From an uncultured Collinsella sp. (GTDB lineage Bacteria > Actinomycetota > Coriobacteriia > Coriobacteriales > Coriobacteriaceae): DNA of 15,079 nt. Every line of letters begins with the position of its first letter. Position 1 is the stretch's first letter. Made by a program: the position numbers and the translations under genes. A model generated the notes under the pieces. It saw only the letters and a list, made by a program, of their open reading frames with translations. It made no database searches and was not told the origin of the DNA. The stretch lies in NCBI GenBank assembly GCA_937989795.1, contig CALKBB010000203.1, forward strand, positions 1 to 15,079, given 5' to 3'. This document shows positions 6,064 to 13,322 of the stretch, piece by piece.

Positions 6064-7682
6064 TGACTGACGTGCGCGAGGCCGCGCAGAACCTGATCGA
6101 GTACGCCATCCACCGATCGATGATCGGCCAGGACGATCGCATCTGGGCGTATAACACCATTCTCGAGTGCATCGGTGCTACGGGCCCGGCGCTCGACATG
6201 GCCTGGGCGCTCCAGGTCGAGAAACTCTCGCTCTTGCACCCCGATACCCTGCCCAACTTTGACCTTGAAGGCACACTTGCCGCGCTTGCCGAGGCGGCTG
6301 TTGCCAACGGCGCCGCCGAGGACACGGCATCGGGCCGCGACCGCATCGCCATGCGCATCATGGGCGCGCTCATGCCGCGCCCGTCTGCCGTGATTGACGA
6401 GTTTACCGGCCGCATGGGCGTCAACGAGCCCCGCGCCGCGACCGACTGGTTCTACGGCCTGTGCTGCGACGCCGGCTACGTGCGCCGTGCCGCCATCGCG
6501 CGCAACATCAAATGGAGCACCCCCACCAACTGGGGCGATCTTGAAATCACCATCAACCTGTCGAAGCCCGAGAAGGACCCGCGCGATATTGCCGCGGCCG
6601 GCGCCGCCAAAAACACGGGCGAGAAGTATCCCGCCTGCCAGCTCTGCATCGAGAACGAGGGCTACCCTGGACGCTCCGCCGCAGCCGACGGCGGTGCCCA
6701 CCCCGCTCGCCAGAACCTGCGCATTATTCCCATTGAGCTCAACGGCGAGCGCTGGGGCTTCCAGTACAGCCCGTACGCGTACTTTAACGAGCACTGCATT
6801 GCTATGAGCTCCGAGCATCGTCCGATGCACGTGGATCGCAAGAGCCTCTCCTGTTTGCTCGACTTTGTGGACCTGTTCCCGCACTACTTTATCGGCTCCA
6901 ACGCCGACCTGCCCATCGTGGGCGGCTCGATTCTGTCGCACGACCACTTCCAGGGTGGCGCACACGAGTTCCCCATGATGCACGCAGCCGAGGTCTCGCA
7001 GTTTAGCGTGCCCGGCTTTGACCGGGTTACCGGCTCTGTGCTGCAGTGGCCGCTTTCGGTACTGCGCCTGCGCTCGCACGACCGCGGCGAGCTGCTCGAT
7101 GCCGCCGAGAAGATTATCCTCGCCTGGCGCGAGTGGACCGATGAATCGGTTGGCGTCATCGCGCACACGGCCGACGGCGTGGCACACAACACCGTGACGC
7201 CCGTCATCCGCCGCGTCGACTCCCGCGGCAATGCCGGCGGCGAGATCTACGAGGCCTACCTGGCGCTTCGCTGCAACATCACGACCGACGAGCATCCGCT
7301 GGGCGTTTTCCACCCGCATGCCGAATACCACCACATTAAGAAGGAGAACATTGGCCTGATCGAGGTCATGGGCCTGGCCATTTTACCGCCGCGTTTGGTT
7401 CCCGAGCTTGGTGCCGTTCGCGAGCACCTGCTGGCAGACAAGGCCGATGCCAGCTACGACCTTGCCGGCGCGCTCGAGGGCGATGATCTTTGCCGCAGCC
7501 ATGCCGCGTGGGCCGAGGATGTCTATGCCCGCCGTGCCGACGAGCTTACGGCGGACAACGCCATCGATATCCTGCACGAGGAGGTCGGCGTGGTGTTTGG
7601 CCACGTGCTCGACAACGCCGGCGTCTTTAAGTGGGACGAAGCCGGCCGCGCCGCCCAGCAGCGCTTTATCGACTCACTGTAA
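6054..7682 (+). CDS. galT: UDP-glucose--hexose-1-phosphate uridylyltransferase (type 2 GalT)
   Basis: Exchanges galactose-1-phosphate with UDP-glucose to give UDP-galactose and glucose-1-phosphate, the second Leloir enzyme. This is the GalT family common in Firmicutes and Actinobacteria rather than the shorter E. coli type. The diagnostic segment is LPIVGGSILSHDHFQGG, with His296, His298 and Gln300 in the place of the HPHGQ catalytic motif. At 542 residues it is somewhat longer than the roughly 490-510 I expect for this type. The start at 6054 overlaps the galK stop and has AAGGGGG 10 bases upstream; an ATG at 6063 is too far from that site. A terminator follows. galE, needed to recycle UDP-galactose, is not in the window. 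Confidence 0.95.
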   Translation: MAVMTDVREAAQNLIEYAIHRSMIGQDDRIWAYNTILECIGATGPALDMAWALQVEKLSLLHPDTLPNFDLEGTLAALAEAAVANGAAEDTASGRDRIAMRIMGALMPRPSAVIDEFTGRMGVNEPRAATDWFYGLCCDAGYVRRAAIARNIKWSTPTNWGDLEITINLSKPEKDPRDIAAAGAAKNTGEKYPACQLCIENEGYPGRSAAADGGAHPARQNLRIIPIELNGERWGFQYSPYAYFNEHCIAMSSEHRPMHVDRKSLSCLLDFVDLFPHYFIGSNADLPIVGGSILSHDHFQGGAHEFPMMHAAEVSQFSVPGFDRVTGSVLQWPLSVLRLRSHDRGELLDAAEKIILAWREWTDESVGVIAHTADGVAHNTVTPVIRRVDSRGNAGGEIYEAYLALRCNITTDEHPLGVFHPHAEYHHIKKENIGLIEVMGLAILPPRLVPELGAVREHLLADKADASYDLAGALEGDDLCRSHAAWAEDVYARRADELTADNAIDILHEEVGVVFGHVLDNAGVFKWDEAGRAAQQRFIDSL

Positions 7683-7726
7683 TGATCCCTTGGGGACGGA
7701 GGAAAACGGATCATTTCGTCCTCAAG
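7683..7726. repeat. Composite palindromic intergenic element with GGGGACG/CGTCC arms
   Basis: Directly after the galT stop, TGATCC (7683-7688) pairs with GGATCA (7708-7713), and CTTGGGGACG (7689-7698) pairs with CGTCCTCAAG (7717-7726) with one mismatch. The two inverted repeats interlock rather than nest, so this is not a simple terminator. CGTCCCCAAG, the reverse of the first arm, recurs near 11519 in another intergenic region. Confidence 0.45.
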
Positions 7727-7730
7727 GCAA

Positions 7731-7770
7731 CGGCGCCCGCCGGCAACATCGCCGACGGGCGCCGGTTTTG
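7731..7770. terminator. Terminator after galT, facing lacC
   Basis: Arms CGGCGCCCGCCGGC (7731-7744) and GCCGACGGGCGCCG (7751-7764) pair with one mismatch around AACATC. GTTTTG follows on the plus strand, so it mainly ends the galKT transcript. It also lies just past the lacC stop codon and may act on that transcript too, though without a T-run on that side. Confidence 0.8.
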
Positions 7771-7790
7771 AATGTTCGATGTCGCGACTC

Positions 7791-8726
7791 CTAGAGTTCA
7801 GTCACGACAACGCTGTTGTAGATCTCGTCCCAGCGGTCCATGACCAGGTGGCCGGTCTTGGGATCCATGGCGTTGAGCTTGCCGCAGGCATTGGCGGTCT
7901 TGAGCACCGTGACGTCGTCGGCACCGGCAGCGATGGCATGCGCAAAGCCGGCGATGGTCGAGTCGCCGGAACCCGTCGCGTTCACAGCCGCAATCGCGGG
8001 CGTCTTGGCACGGAACGCACGGCCCTCATGGAAGCCCACCGAACCGGCAGCGCCCATCGAAACGACAACCCAGGGGATACCGGCAAAACGGTCATCGGCG
8101 GCGAGCGCCTCGCGCAGGGCGTCGACATCATCGGTCGTAAAGGACGTACCCAGCAGGCCGTTAATCTCGGTCAGGTTGGGCTTTACGAGCTCAGGCTTAG
8201 CGTCGGACTCCAGCGCGGCCTCCAGCGATGCGCCCGAGGTGTCGAGCAGCACCTTGGCGCCCGCCTCCTCGGCGATCTTGACGAGCTCGGCATAGTAGCC
8301 GGCATCGACGCCACGCGGCAGCGAGCCCGAAAGCGTCACAACGTCCGCCTTCGCTGCAAGCTCGGCGAACTTGGCCGTAAAGGCCTCGAGCTCGGCCGGG
8401 GCGATCTGCGGGCCGCTCTCCAGCAGCTCGGTCTGATTACCCTCGTGCAGAATATTCAGGCAAATACGCGTCTCACCGGCGATGGGCACAAAGTCGTTCT
8501 TGACGCCATCGGCATCCATGAGCTCGGCCATATAGGCACCCATGTGACCGCCAAGCAGGCCGGTCGCGAGCACGTCGTCGCCCAGCTGCAGCAGCACGCG
8601 ACTCACGTTGAGGCCCTTGCCGCCAGCGGTCTTTTCGGGCGTCACACGGTTCACGTCGTCGATGATCAGCTTGTCGAGCTGATAGCGCGTATCAATCGAC
8701 GGGTTCATGGTAACGGTCAGAATCAT
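7791..8726 (-). CDS. lacC: Tagatose-6-phosphate kinase (PfkB family)
   Basis: Phosphorylates tagatose-6-phosphate to tagatose-1,6-bisphosphate in the cytosol. It has 311 residues, matching LacC (about 310). The first PfkB signature is at AGGKGLNVSRVLLQLG (34-49) and the second at NATGSGDSTIAGFA (249-262), with catalytic Asp255. VKPNLTEI at 181-188 is a conserved segment of the 1-phosphofructokinase/LacC branch. The start at 8726 has AGGAG 6 bases upstream, and relatives begin MILTVTLNPSID. 1-Phosphofructokinases are close relatives, but position directly after lacB and the GSGDS variant favour LacC. It is third in a lacA-lacB-lacC operon, 85 bases after lacB, and converges on galT. Confidence 0.92.
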   Translation of the reverse strand: MILTVTMNPSIDTRYQLDKLIIDDVNRVTPEKTAGGKGLNVSRVLLQLGDDVLATGLLGGHMGAYMAELMDADGVKNDFVPIAGETRICLNILHEGNQTELLESGPQIAPAELEAFTAKFAELAAKADVVTLSGSLPRGVDAGYYAELVKIAEEAGAKVLLDTSGASLEAALESDAKPELVKPNLTEINGLLGTSFTTDDVDALREALAADDRFAGIPWVVVSMGAAGSVGFHEGRAFRAKTPAIAAVNATGSGDSTIAGFAHAIAAGADDVTVLKTANACGKLNAMDPKTGHLVMDRWDEIYNSVVVTEL

Positions 8727-8811
8727 ATTGAACTCCTGTTTAGAAAACCGGCCCGCGCCCCTCACAGAAACGCGAGCCGTCAACGGACTAGTTAATTACG
8801 CCGGAACCCCA

Positions 8812-9336
8812 CTAGTCGTGGTATTCGCCGCGGTCCCACTTCTCCAGGAACTCGTCAAAGAAGTGCGGGTCAGCCTGAGCCTCGGCGTCGGCCTTATTGC
8901 AGGCATCGATCTTGGCGATCAAGGCATCGTGCTCGGGAGTCTTGTCGTAGGGCTCCTCCAGGAAGGCAAGCATGATGTCGGCCATCAGGAACTCGCCGGT
9001 GATCTTGCCGCCAAAGCCCACGATGTTGGCGTTGAGCTCGCGACGGGCATACAGGGCAGAGGTCATGTCGCGAACCAGGGCGCAGCGGGCGCCGGGAACC
9101 TTGTTGACGGCGTTGGTGATGCCGATGCCGGTGCCGCACAGGGCCACGCCAAAGTCGGCCTTGCCGCTGGCAACGGCCTCGCCCACGGCCTTACCGTAGA
9201 TGGGATAGTGCGTACGGGTGTGGCTGTAGGTGCCGCAGTCAAGCACCTTGTAGCCAGCCTGCTCCAGGCGGTCGGCCAGATAGATCTTCTCGTCCGTAAC
9301 GATATGGTCGCAACCGATTGCGATGGTCTTCTTCAT
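8812..9336 (-). CDS. lacB: Galactose-6-phosphate isomerase subunit LacB
   Basis: One of two subunits of the cytosolic isomerase that converts galactose-6-phosphate to tagatose-6-phosphate. It has 174 residues, against about 171 in streptococcal LacB. The RpiB/LacAB fold markers are IGCDHIVTD (7-15), RTHYPIYGK (41-49) and LCGTGIGITNAVNKVPG (66-82), with Cys67 at the position of the catalytic cysteine of RpiB. The C-terminal DPHFFDEFLEKWDRGEYHD is characteristic of LacB and excludes ribose-5-phosphate isomerase B. AAAGGA precedes the ATG. It lies between lacA (63 bases upstream) and lacC, as expected for the operon. Confidence 0.97.
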   Translation of the reverse strand: MKKTIAIGCDHIVTDEKIYLADRLEQAGYKVLDCGTYSHTRTHYPIYGKAVGEAVASGKADFGVALCGTGIGITNAVNKVPGARCALVRDMTSALYARRELNANIVGFGGKITGEFLMADIMLAFLEEPYDKTPEHDALIAKIDACNKADAEAQADPHFFDEFLEKWDRGEYHD

Positions 9337-9399
9337 CAGAACGTCCTTTCGTCTGAATTCACAAGTTGAGATAGAAGTTCGAGTTCTCGGTGGCTCTCG

Positions 9400-9828
9400 T
9401 TAGGCCATCTTGTTGAGCATGTCGACACGGATCTGGTGACGGCCGCCGGCGTACTGGGCGCGCAGGAACTCGCGGGCGATCTTCTTGGCGACCTCGGTGC
9501 CCACAACGCCCGGGCCCATGGTGACCATGCGCGAGCCGTTGTGCTCGCGGGTCATGTAGGCGGAACGCTCGTCGGAAATGTTGGCGACGACCATGCCCTT
9601 GATCTTGACGGCGGCCATATAGGAGCCGACGCCGTACTTATCGAATGCGAAGCCCTGGGAATCCTTGTGCTCCAGCAGGTCCTTGGCAACGGCGGTCGCG
9701 GAATCGACAAAGTCCGCGGCAGGGGTCTCGGAATAGTCGACGACCTCGTGACCGTCGGCGATGAGCATCTCCTTGATGGACTCCTTCATCGACATACCGT
9801 CGGCATCGGAAGCGATTACAACCCTCAT
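9400..9828 (-). CDS. lacA: Galactose-6-phosphate isomerase subunit LacA
   Basis: Partner subunit of LacB in galactose-6-phosphate isomerase. It has 142 residues, the usual LacA length. Family features are the start MRVVIASDADGMSMKESI, the FAFDKYGVGSYMAAVKIKG segment (60-78) where catalytic members have a GTGIG loop, ISDERSAYMTREHNGS (84-99) and the C-terminal GRHQIRVDMLNKM (129-141). The cysteine used by RpiB/LacB is absent, as is normal in LacA. AAGGAGG lies 5 bases before the ATG, the best ribosome binding site of the operon. It is the first gene of lacABC, with a 303-base upstream region that holds several candidate regulatory palindromes. Confidence 0.97.
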   Translation of the reverse strand: MRVVIASDADGMSMKESIKEMLIADGHEVVDYSETPAADFVDSATAVAKDLLEHKDSQGFAFDKYGVGSYMAAVKIKGMVVANISDERSAYMTREHNGSRMVTMGPGVVGTEVAKKIAREFLRAQYAGGRHQIRVDMLNKMA

Positions 9829-9922
9829 GACATCCTCCTTGAGAGATACGCAGGTGCGTAGTTTCTGTTTGGAAGTGTTGAATCGCGTTCAGGTCCGGGC
9901 ATCTGAATGTGCGGTTCTTCAC

Positions 9923-9942
9923 TGTTCATGTTTATTTGAACA
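9923..9942. promoter_or_regulatory. Inverted repeat TGTTCA/TGAACA upstream of lacABC
   Basis: TGTTCA (9923-9928) and TGAACA (9937-9942) with 8 bases between, in AT-rich DNA about 95 bases before lacA. It overlaps a possible -10. It could bind the DeoR-family regulator, but that is a guess. Confidence 0.4.
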
Positions 9943-9978
9943 CATTCGAACATCGACTGCAACAATAATTTGTTTGTC

Positions 9979-9998
9979 TTTGTTCTTTTTTGAACAAA
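9979..9998. promoter_or_regulatory. Inverted repeat TTTGTTC/GAACAAA upstream of lacABC
   Basis: TTTGTTC (9979-9985) and GAACAAA (9992-9998) around six T. It has the same GTTC/GAAC core as the repeat 56 bases away, suggesting a pair of sites for one regulator. TGTTCTTTTTTG from it recurs inverted upstream of the EIIA gene. Confidence 0.45.
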
Positions 9999-10068
9999 TA
10001 CCGTTCGCGGATGATTGGCGACCGTTTGGGCCCGGCGCGAACGTAGCGACCATGTGCTCAACAAACAA

Positions 10069-10101
10069 AAGGGCGGCCGAGAACGTGTCTCGGCCGCCCT
10101 T
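10069..10101 (-). terminator. Terminator of the membrane protein gene
   Basis: Perfect 14-bp inverted repeat AAGGGCGGCCGAGA (10069-10082) and TCTCGGCCGCCCTT (10088-10101) with a 5-base loop. On the minus strand it is followed by TTTTGTTTGTTG. It separates the membrane protein gene from lacABC. Confidence 0.88.
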
Positions 10102-10131
10102 CGGCGGTATGCCCCGGTATATACAGCTGTT

Positions 10132-11139
10132 TTAGTTACTCGGACTGCCCACCTTTTTGGTGTGCTTGGACGGAGTGCTCAGAAAGCGGCCCGTCAAATA
10201 GCTCGCGGGACCGGAAATATCGATCCCCAACAGCGTGTGTCCCAGCCACAGAAACGCCGCGAGCACCAGCAATGGGATAACACACGAGGTCACGATCATC
10301 ACGATGACGCCTTCGATCAGATCGGTCACCTGCTGCACAATCTCATCGGTCATCTGCTTGGCGCCGCTGGTCACCGACGTGACAAGACCCGAGGCGCCGT
10401 CGGCAAGCTGCTCAAGCACATTCTTGGACTCTGTGGACTCGGTCTTTTTCTTGCTTGCTTTGGAGCTGTCGCTATCTGCCGCATCCGCAGCCTTTTGCTG
10501 AGCTTGCTCAATACTTACGCGATACGTTTCATCGACCTTTTGCGACACCCATACGCTTGCAGGCACCAACGCCATGCCAATTATGGCGACCACCAGCACA
10601 CGCGTTGCCACGCGGCGCAAGACGGCGCTGGTGCTCCAGCGTCCGTGAATGCCGAGCGACACCGCAAAGAGCACCAACGCAAACGGGATTAAGATGCCCA
10701 AGCCAATCGACCACAAAATAGTCAACAGATATTTCTCAAGATAGAGCACGGCAAGCACGATACCCAAGTTACCCGAAAGCTGCGCGAGCTGCTCGGCAAC
10801 CGGCGTTCCCGTATCGCCCGGCAGCGCGGTGATACCCGCAGATAGGGCGACGCACGAGGTCGTGAGCGCCAAAACATTGCCCTTCTTTTGATCGATGACC
10901 TCGATGGTGGAGTCCCAGGTCTTGGTATCGGCAAAATGCGGACGAGCTACAAAGCCCGACAACAGCGCCAGTACCACGAGCGCAACGATAAAGCCAATCT
11001 GCAGTTTTTTGTTTGCGCACACGACATCGGACAGGCTGGGCTGCAGCTCGGTTACCGTCGTGTGCTCGGTTATCTGGACAGGACGCCCATGAGCCATCTC
11101 GTGCGCGTCTCCCTTTTGAATCAATCCGTTGCCCGGCAT
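10132..11139 (-). CDS. Multi-pass membrane protein of unknown function
   Basis: I do not recognise this 335-residue protein as a named family. It has hydrophobic segments at about residues 47-65, 88-106, 124-138, 139-164, 179-198 and 276-302, so five or six likely membrane spans. Between the last two lies a polar, charged stretch (about 200-245) rich in Gln, Ala, Lys, Ser and Asp that may form a coiled coil. The amphipathic part 245-275 leads into the last span. The N-terminus has no signal peptide and the C-terminus is basic. AAGGAGGT lies 6 bases before the ATG, so expression is likely. It has its own terminator and is not clearly in an operon with either neighbour. A link to sugar uptake is not supported by anything in the sequence. 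Confidence 0.85.
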   Translation of the reverse strand: MPGNGLIQKGDAHEMAHGRPVQITEHTTVTELQPSLSDVVCANKKLQIGFIVALVVLALLSGFVARPHFADTKTWDSTIEVIDQKKGNVLALTTSCVALSAGITALPGDTGTPVAEQLAQLSGNLGIVLAVLYLEKYLLTILWSIGLGILIPFALVLFAVSLGIHGRWSTSAVLRRVATRVLVVAIIGMALVPASVWVSQKVDETYRVSIEQAQQKAADAADSDSSKASKKKTESTESKNVLEQLADGASGLVTSVTSGAKQMTDEIVQQVTDLIEGVIVMIVTSCVIPLLVLAAFLWLGHTLLGIDISGPASYLTGRFLSTPSKHTKKVGSPSN

Positions 11140-11256
11140 TTGGATACCTCCTTATTCCGGCCTGTATTGCGGATGGAAGTATACCCACCCAGCGAAAAAC
11201 CGAACGGGAGGGCGTGCAGAAGCTCCATAACGCTGCTAGTCGAATAGTGCCATTTC

Positions 11257-11408
11257 AAAACTATGCTGGTTTACTACGGTAAAACCGATAGGACCGACCA
11301 CATTTGCTATTAGCAGAAAATGACAAGCTTTCTACCTGCGGCTTTGATAACGCCATTCTTTCCATAGTTGAAAAAATGCGAATCATCGTAGTAAACCGGC
11401 ATAGTTTT
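11257..11408. repeat. 152-bp element with 22-bp imperfect terminal inverted repeats
   Basis: The left arm (11257-11278, beginning AAAACTATGC) and the right arm (11387-11408, ending GCATAGTTTT) match inverted at 21 of 22 bases; the one difference is T against C at the centre. The 108 bases between carry a smaller hairpin (about 11312-11339) and no reading frame. After each arm, GTAA..CCGATAGG occurs in the same orientation (from about 11279 and 11409), so the arms are inverted while their right-hand flanks are direct. No target-site duplication is evident. Confidence 0.6.
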
Positions 11409-11544
11409 GTAACCGATAGGCCGAGTCGGCACCGCAGCAAACCTAATAACCCGTTTTCTTCCATCCTCAAAGGATCAAATGCATGGCAGGAGTGTCCCTA
11501 ACTGCGGCAGATAAGGAACGTCCCCAAGTGCCGGGTAAAAAGAA

Positions 11545-11576
11545 AAAGCCCTGTCGCGAGTTTGCGGCAGAGCTTT
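11545..11576 (-). terminator. Terminator of the EIIA gene
   Basis: Arms AAAGCCCTGTCGC (11545-11557) and GCGGCAGAGCTTT (11564-11576) pair with two non-Watson-Crick positions around GAGTTT. On the minus strand the stem is followed by TTTTTCTTTTTA. It lies about 30 bases past the EIIA stop. Confidence 0.78.
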
Positions 11577-11604
11577 TGGAAGGGGACTTGGTTGTGCGGG
11601 CTCG

Positions 11605-11943
11605 TTAGGCGAGCTTGGCCTCGAGCTCGGCGATGCGCTTGTAGGCATCGATGGTAAAGCGGGTCTGCTTCTCCAGGATCATAGTGGTCATGAGAGTGTC
11701 CTGAGCGTGAGCCATGATGAAGGTCATCTCCATCTCGCCACCGCCGGCCTCCTGCGAAAGCAGCTTGGTCTGCGTGTCGTGGGCACCGATGAGCGCATCG
11801 CTGGCATCCTTGTGCAGCTGCTCGGCCTTCTCAAAATCACCCTCGCGAGCAGCATCGAGCGCTGCAAGCAGATCGGTCTGGGCGTCACCTGCGTATGCGA
11901 CAATCTCGAATCCAACCATCGAGATTTCTTCTTTGGTTGCCAT
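11605..11943 (-). CDS. PTS lactose/cellobiose-family EIIA component
   Basis: Cytosolic phosphocarrier that takes phosphate from HPr and passes it to EIIB during sugar uptake. It has 112 residues, the usual size for this family (LacF, CelC/ChbA). The active site is FIMAHAQDTLMTT (75-87), with the phosphorylated His79 and the metal-binding Asp82 that correspond to His78 and Asp81 of lactococcal LacF. The rest is the expected three-helix bundle. AAAGGAA lies before the ATG. It stands alone with its own terminator, on the opposite strand from the EIIC gene 1.6 kb away. The lacABC genes nearby favour lactose or galactose as substrate (LacF), but a beta-glucoside role cannot be excluded. Confidence 0.93.
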   Translation of the reverse strand: MATKEEISMVGFEIVAYAGDAQTDLLAALDAAREGDFEKAEQLHKDASDALIGAHDTQTKLLSQEAGGGEMEMTFIMAHAQDTLMTTMILEKQTRFTIDAYKRIAELEAKLA

Positions 11944-12157
11944 GTTGCGTTCCTTTCACATATGAACCAATGGAGAGCATCGCGTCCGGGCATACGCGCT
12001 GCGTTCTGTATGGCAGAAACATTAACATTCAAACAAAAAAGAACAGCGCAAAACGTATTTTCAAGCTACGAACGGTCACTTTTCGCCCGTGAACGGTTTC
12101 CAAACCATTTCGAACAATATCAAACATGATTAACGGAAACCCAAACAGGACCGCGCC
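11944..12157. other. Upstream region of the EIIA gene
   Basis: AT-rich minus-strand promoter region without a confident -35/-10 pair. It carries CAAAAAAGAACA (12034-12045), CCGTGAACGGT (12087-12097), a related ACGAACGGTCAC (12069 region) and CAATATCAAACATG (12115-12128). Each resembles a sequence upstream of another gene in the window. The left part is the EIIA leader. Confidence 0.4.
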
Positions 12158-13162
12158 CTAGCGCAAATCGCGCACCGTATCGCCCTCTACGAGCACGCCG
12201 GGGATCAGCATGTGCTCCACGCCAGACGCACCCCCCTCGGCACCGGCGATCTTATCGACTGCCCACATGCCGACACGCCTGTTGTCAAAGCGCACGGTGG
12301 TCAGGCGACGGTCGGGCACGATATCGCCCAGGCTGTCATCAACACCCACCACGCTCACGTCCTCGGGCACACGCCTTCCGCGCGACTCGAGCCCGCGAAT
12401 GCAGCCGTAGGCCATGGCGTCGTTGGAGGCATAGATGGCAGTACAGGTCGGATCGTCCGCCAGAGCCTGGCCTGCGGCATATCCGCTCTGCGCCGTCCAA
12501 TCGCCACGGATGAGTCGCGGCAGCTCAATACCATGTGCGCGCAATGTCTCGCGCCAGCCTTCCTCGCGCTGCATGCCCGAAAGCGAGCGCTCGGGACACG
12601 AGATAAAGTGCACGGTCTTGTGCCCCTGCCCCAGCAAGTACTCGACAACCTGACGCGAGCAATCGAACTGGTCGTTATCGACCGTCGAGCACAGCGGGTG
12701 CTCCAACATCGTAACGAGCACTGTCTGCATGCCAGGCAGCGGCTCGAAGGTGCCAAAGTCCGCCGGCATGCGGTTCATGATCACAACCATGCCGTCTACC
12801 GGCAGCGCGCTCATACGCGACGATGCGCTCTCGAGGGTATACGGATGCCCATCTACTTTCGTGAGGGTAATGGCGTAGCCGTGCTTATCGGCGGCGGCAG
12901 CAAAGCCCTCCATACGGTCGAGGTTGCCGGTACCGGTAATGTTGAACATGGCGACGCCGACGGTCTTAAACTTGCCGCGGCGCAGCGATCGACCGGCAAA
13001 ATTGGGGCGATACCCCAGCTCGCGCATGGCGGCACGCACGCGCTCCTTGGTCTCGGGGCGCACGCTGGGCGAATCGTGCACCGTACGCGAGACTGTCTGC
13101 TCCGAGACGCCCGCGAGACGCGCCACGTCCTTAACGGAAACCGATTTTTTAACAGCGGCCAT
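12158..13162 (-). CDS. LacI-family transcriptional repressor, probable regulator of the PTS genes
   Basis: Sugar-responsive repressor of 334 residues. The helix-turn-helix covers about residues 9-28 (VSVKDVARLAGVSEQTVSRT), the hinge is near 55-61 (FAGRSLR), and the ligand-binding domain fills the rest, with AIYASNDAMAYGCI and PEDVSVVGVDDSLGD. It is a clear paralogue of the repressor at 3488-4519, with shared phrases such as AALPVDG, FEPLPG/FDPLPG and DWTAQSGY/DWSANSGY. In the recognition helix it has VSEQTVSR where the other has VSQQTVSR, one of the positions that sets operator choice in LacI. It diverges from the EIIC gene, and two TGTT(A/G)ACGTTGCCA sites lie between. The ATG has only a weak AAAGA upstream, suggesting low expression. 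Confidence 0.9.
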   Translation of the reverse strand: MAAVKKSVSVKDVARLAGVSEQTVSRTVHDSPSVRPETKERVRAAMRELGYRPNFAGRSLRRGKFKTVGVAMFNITGTGNLDRMEGFAAAADKHGYAITLTKVDGHPYTLESASSRMSALPVDGMVVIMNRMPADFGTFEPLPGMQTVLVTMLEHPLCSTVDNDQFDCSRQVVEYLLGQGHKTVHFISCPERSLSGMQREEGWRETLRAHGIELPRLIRGDWTAQSGYAAGQALADDPTCTAIYASNDAMAYGCIRGLESRGRRVPEDVSVVGVDDSLGDIVPDRRLTTVRFDNRRVGMWAVDKIAGAEGGASGVEHMLIPGVLVEGDTVRDLR

Positions 13163-13184
13163 AGGTCGATCTTTCTATGTCAAC

Positions 13185-13202
13185 GATGCCATTAGTGGCA
13201 TC
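13185..13202. promoter_or_regulatory. Palindrome in the leader of the second lacI-type gene
   Basis: GATGCCATTAGTGGCATC has perfect 7-bp arms around TTAG. It lies 23 bases before the start codon and downstream of the TATACT -10 candidate, so it could be an autoregulatory operator or a leader hairpin. Confidence 0.5.
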
Positions 13203-13322
13203 CTGCGCAGTCAAATGAAACGTCTTCAAGTATATCCAACGCCTCCCCCACCATACGCTCACCACCCAAAACCTACCGTTCACCGACATTTTTGCTTCCC
13301 CGAACGGCTTTTGTCGCCCAAA

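Larger units (their letters stand above)
9829..10131. other. Upstream region of lacABC with candidate operators
   Basis: No gene is apparent. Next to the lacA ribosome binding site is TACGCA-GG-TGCGTA (9847-9860), a small palindrome. Further upstream are two inverted repeats built on GTTCA/TGAAC at 9923-9942 and 9979-9998, and ACCGTTCGCGG at 10000-10010. A weak minus-strand promoter candidate (TTGCAG, 17 bases, TCAAAT) would place its -10 on the first repeat. The right part is the terminator of the next gene. Confidence 0.45.
11140..11604. other. 465-base intergenic region with repeats, no gene
   Basis: I see no credible gene. It contains an inverted-repeat element (11257-11408), a GTCCC-type element near 11495-11532 and the EIIA terminator. 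CCGAACGG at 11200-11207, upstream of the membrane protein gene, recurs at 13300-13307. Confidence 0.6.

Noticed and set aside
6045..7334. Minus-strand open frame opposite galT
   Set aside because: galT is firmly identified and coupled to galK. The opposite frame has no recognisable motif.
7791..8726. Annotation as 1-phosphofructokinase (fruK)
   Set aside because: The families are close, but there is no fructose PTS gene nearby and the gene directly follows lacAB, so LacC is preferred.
8812..9336. Annotation as ribose-5-phosphate isomerase B
   Set aside because: The C-terminal DPHFFDEFLEKWDRGEYHD and the adjoining lacA identify LacB.
11257..11408. CRISPR array or tRNA in the long intergenic region
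   Set aside because: There are only two inverted arms, no regularly spaced direct repeats, and no cloverleaf that I can fold.
12212..13195. Plus-strand open frame opposite the second LacI-family gene
   Set aside because: Antisense shadow of a clear LacI-family protein.
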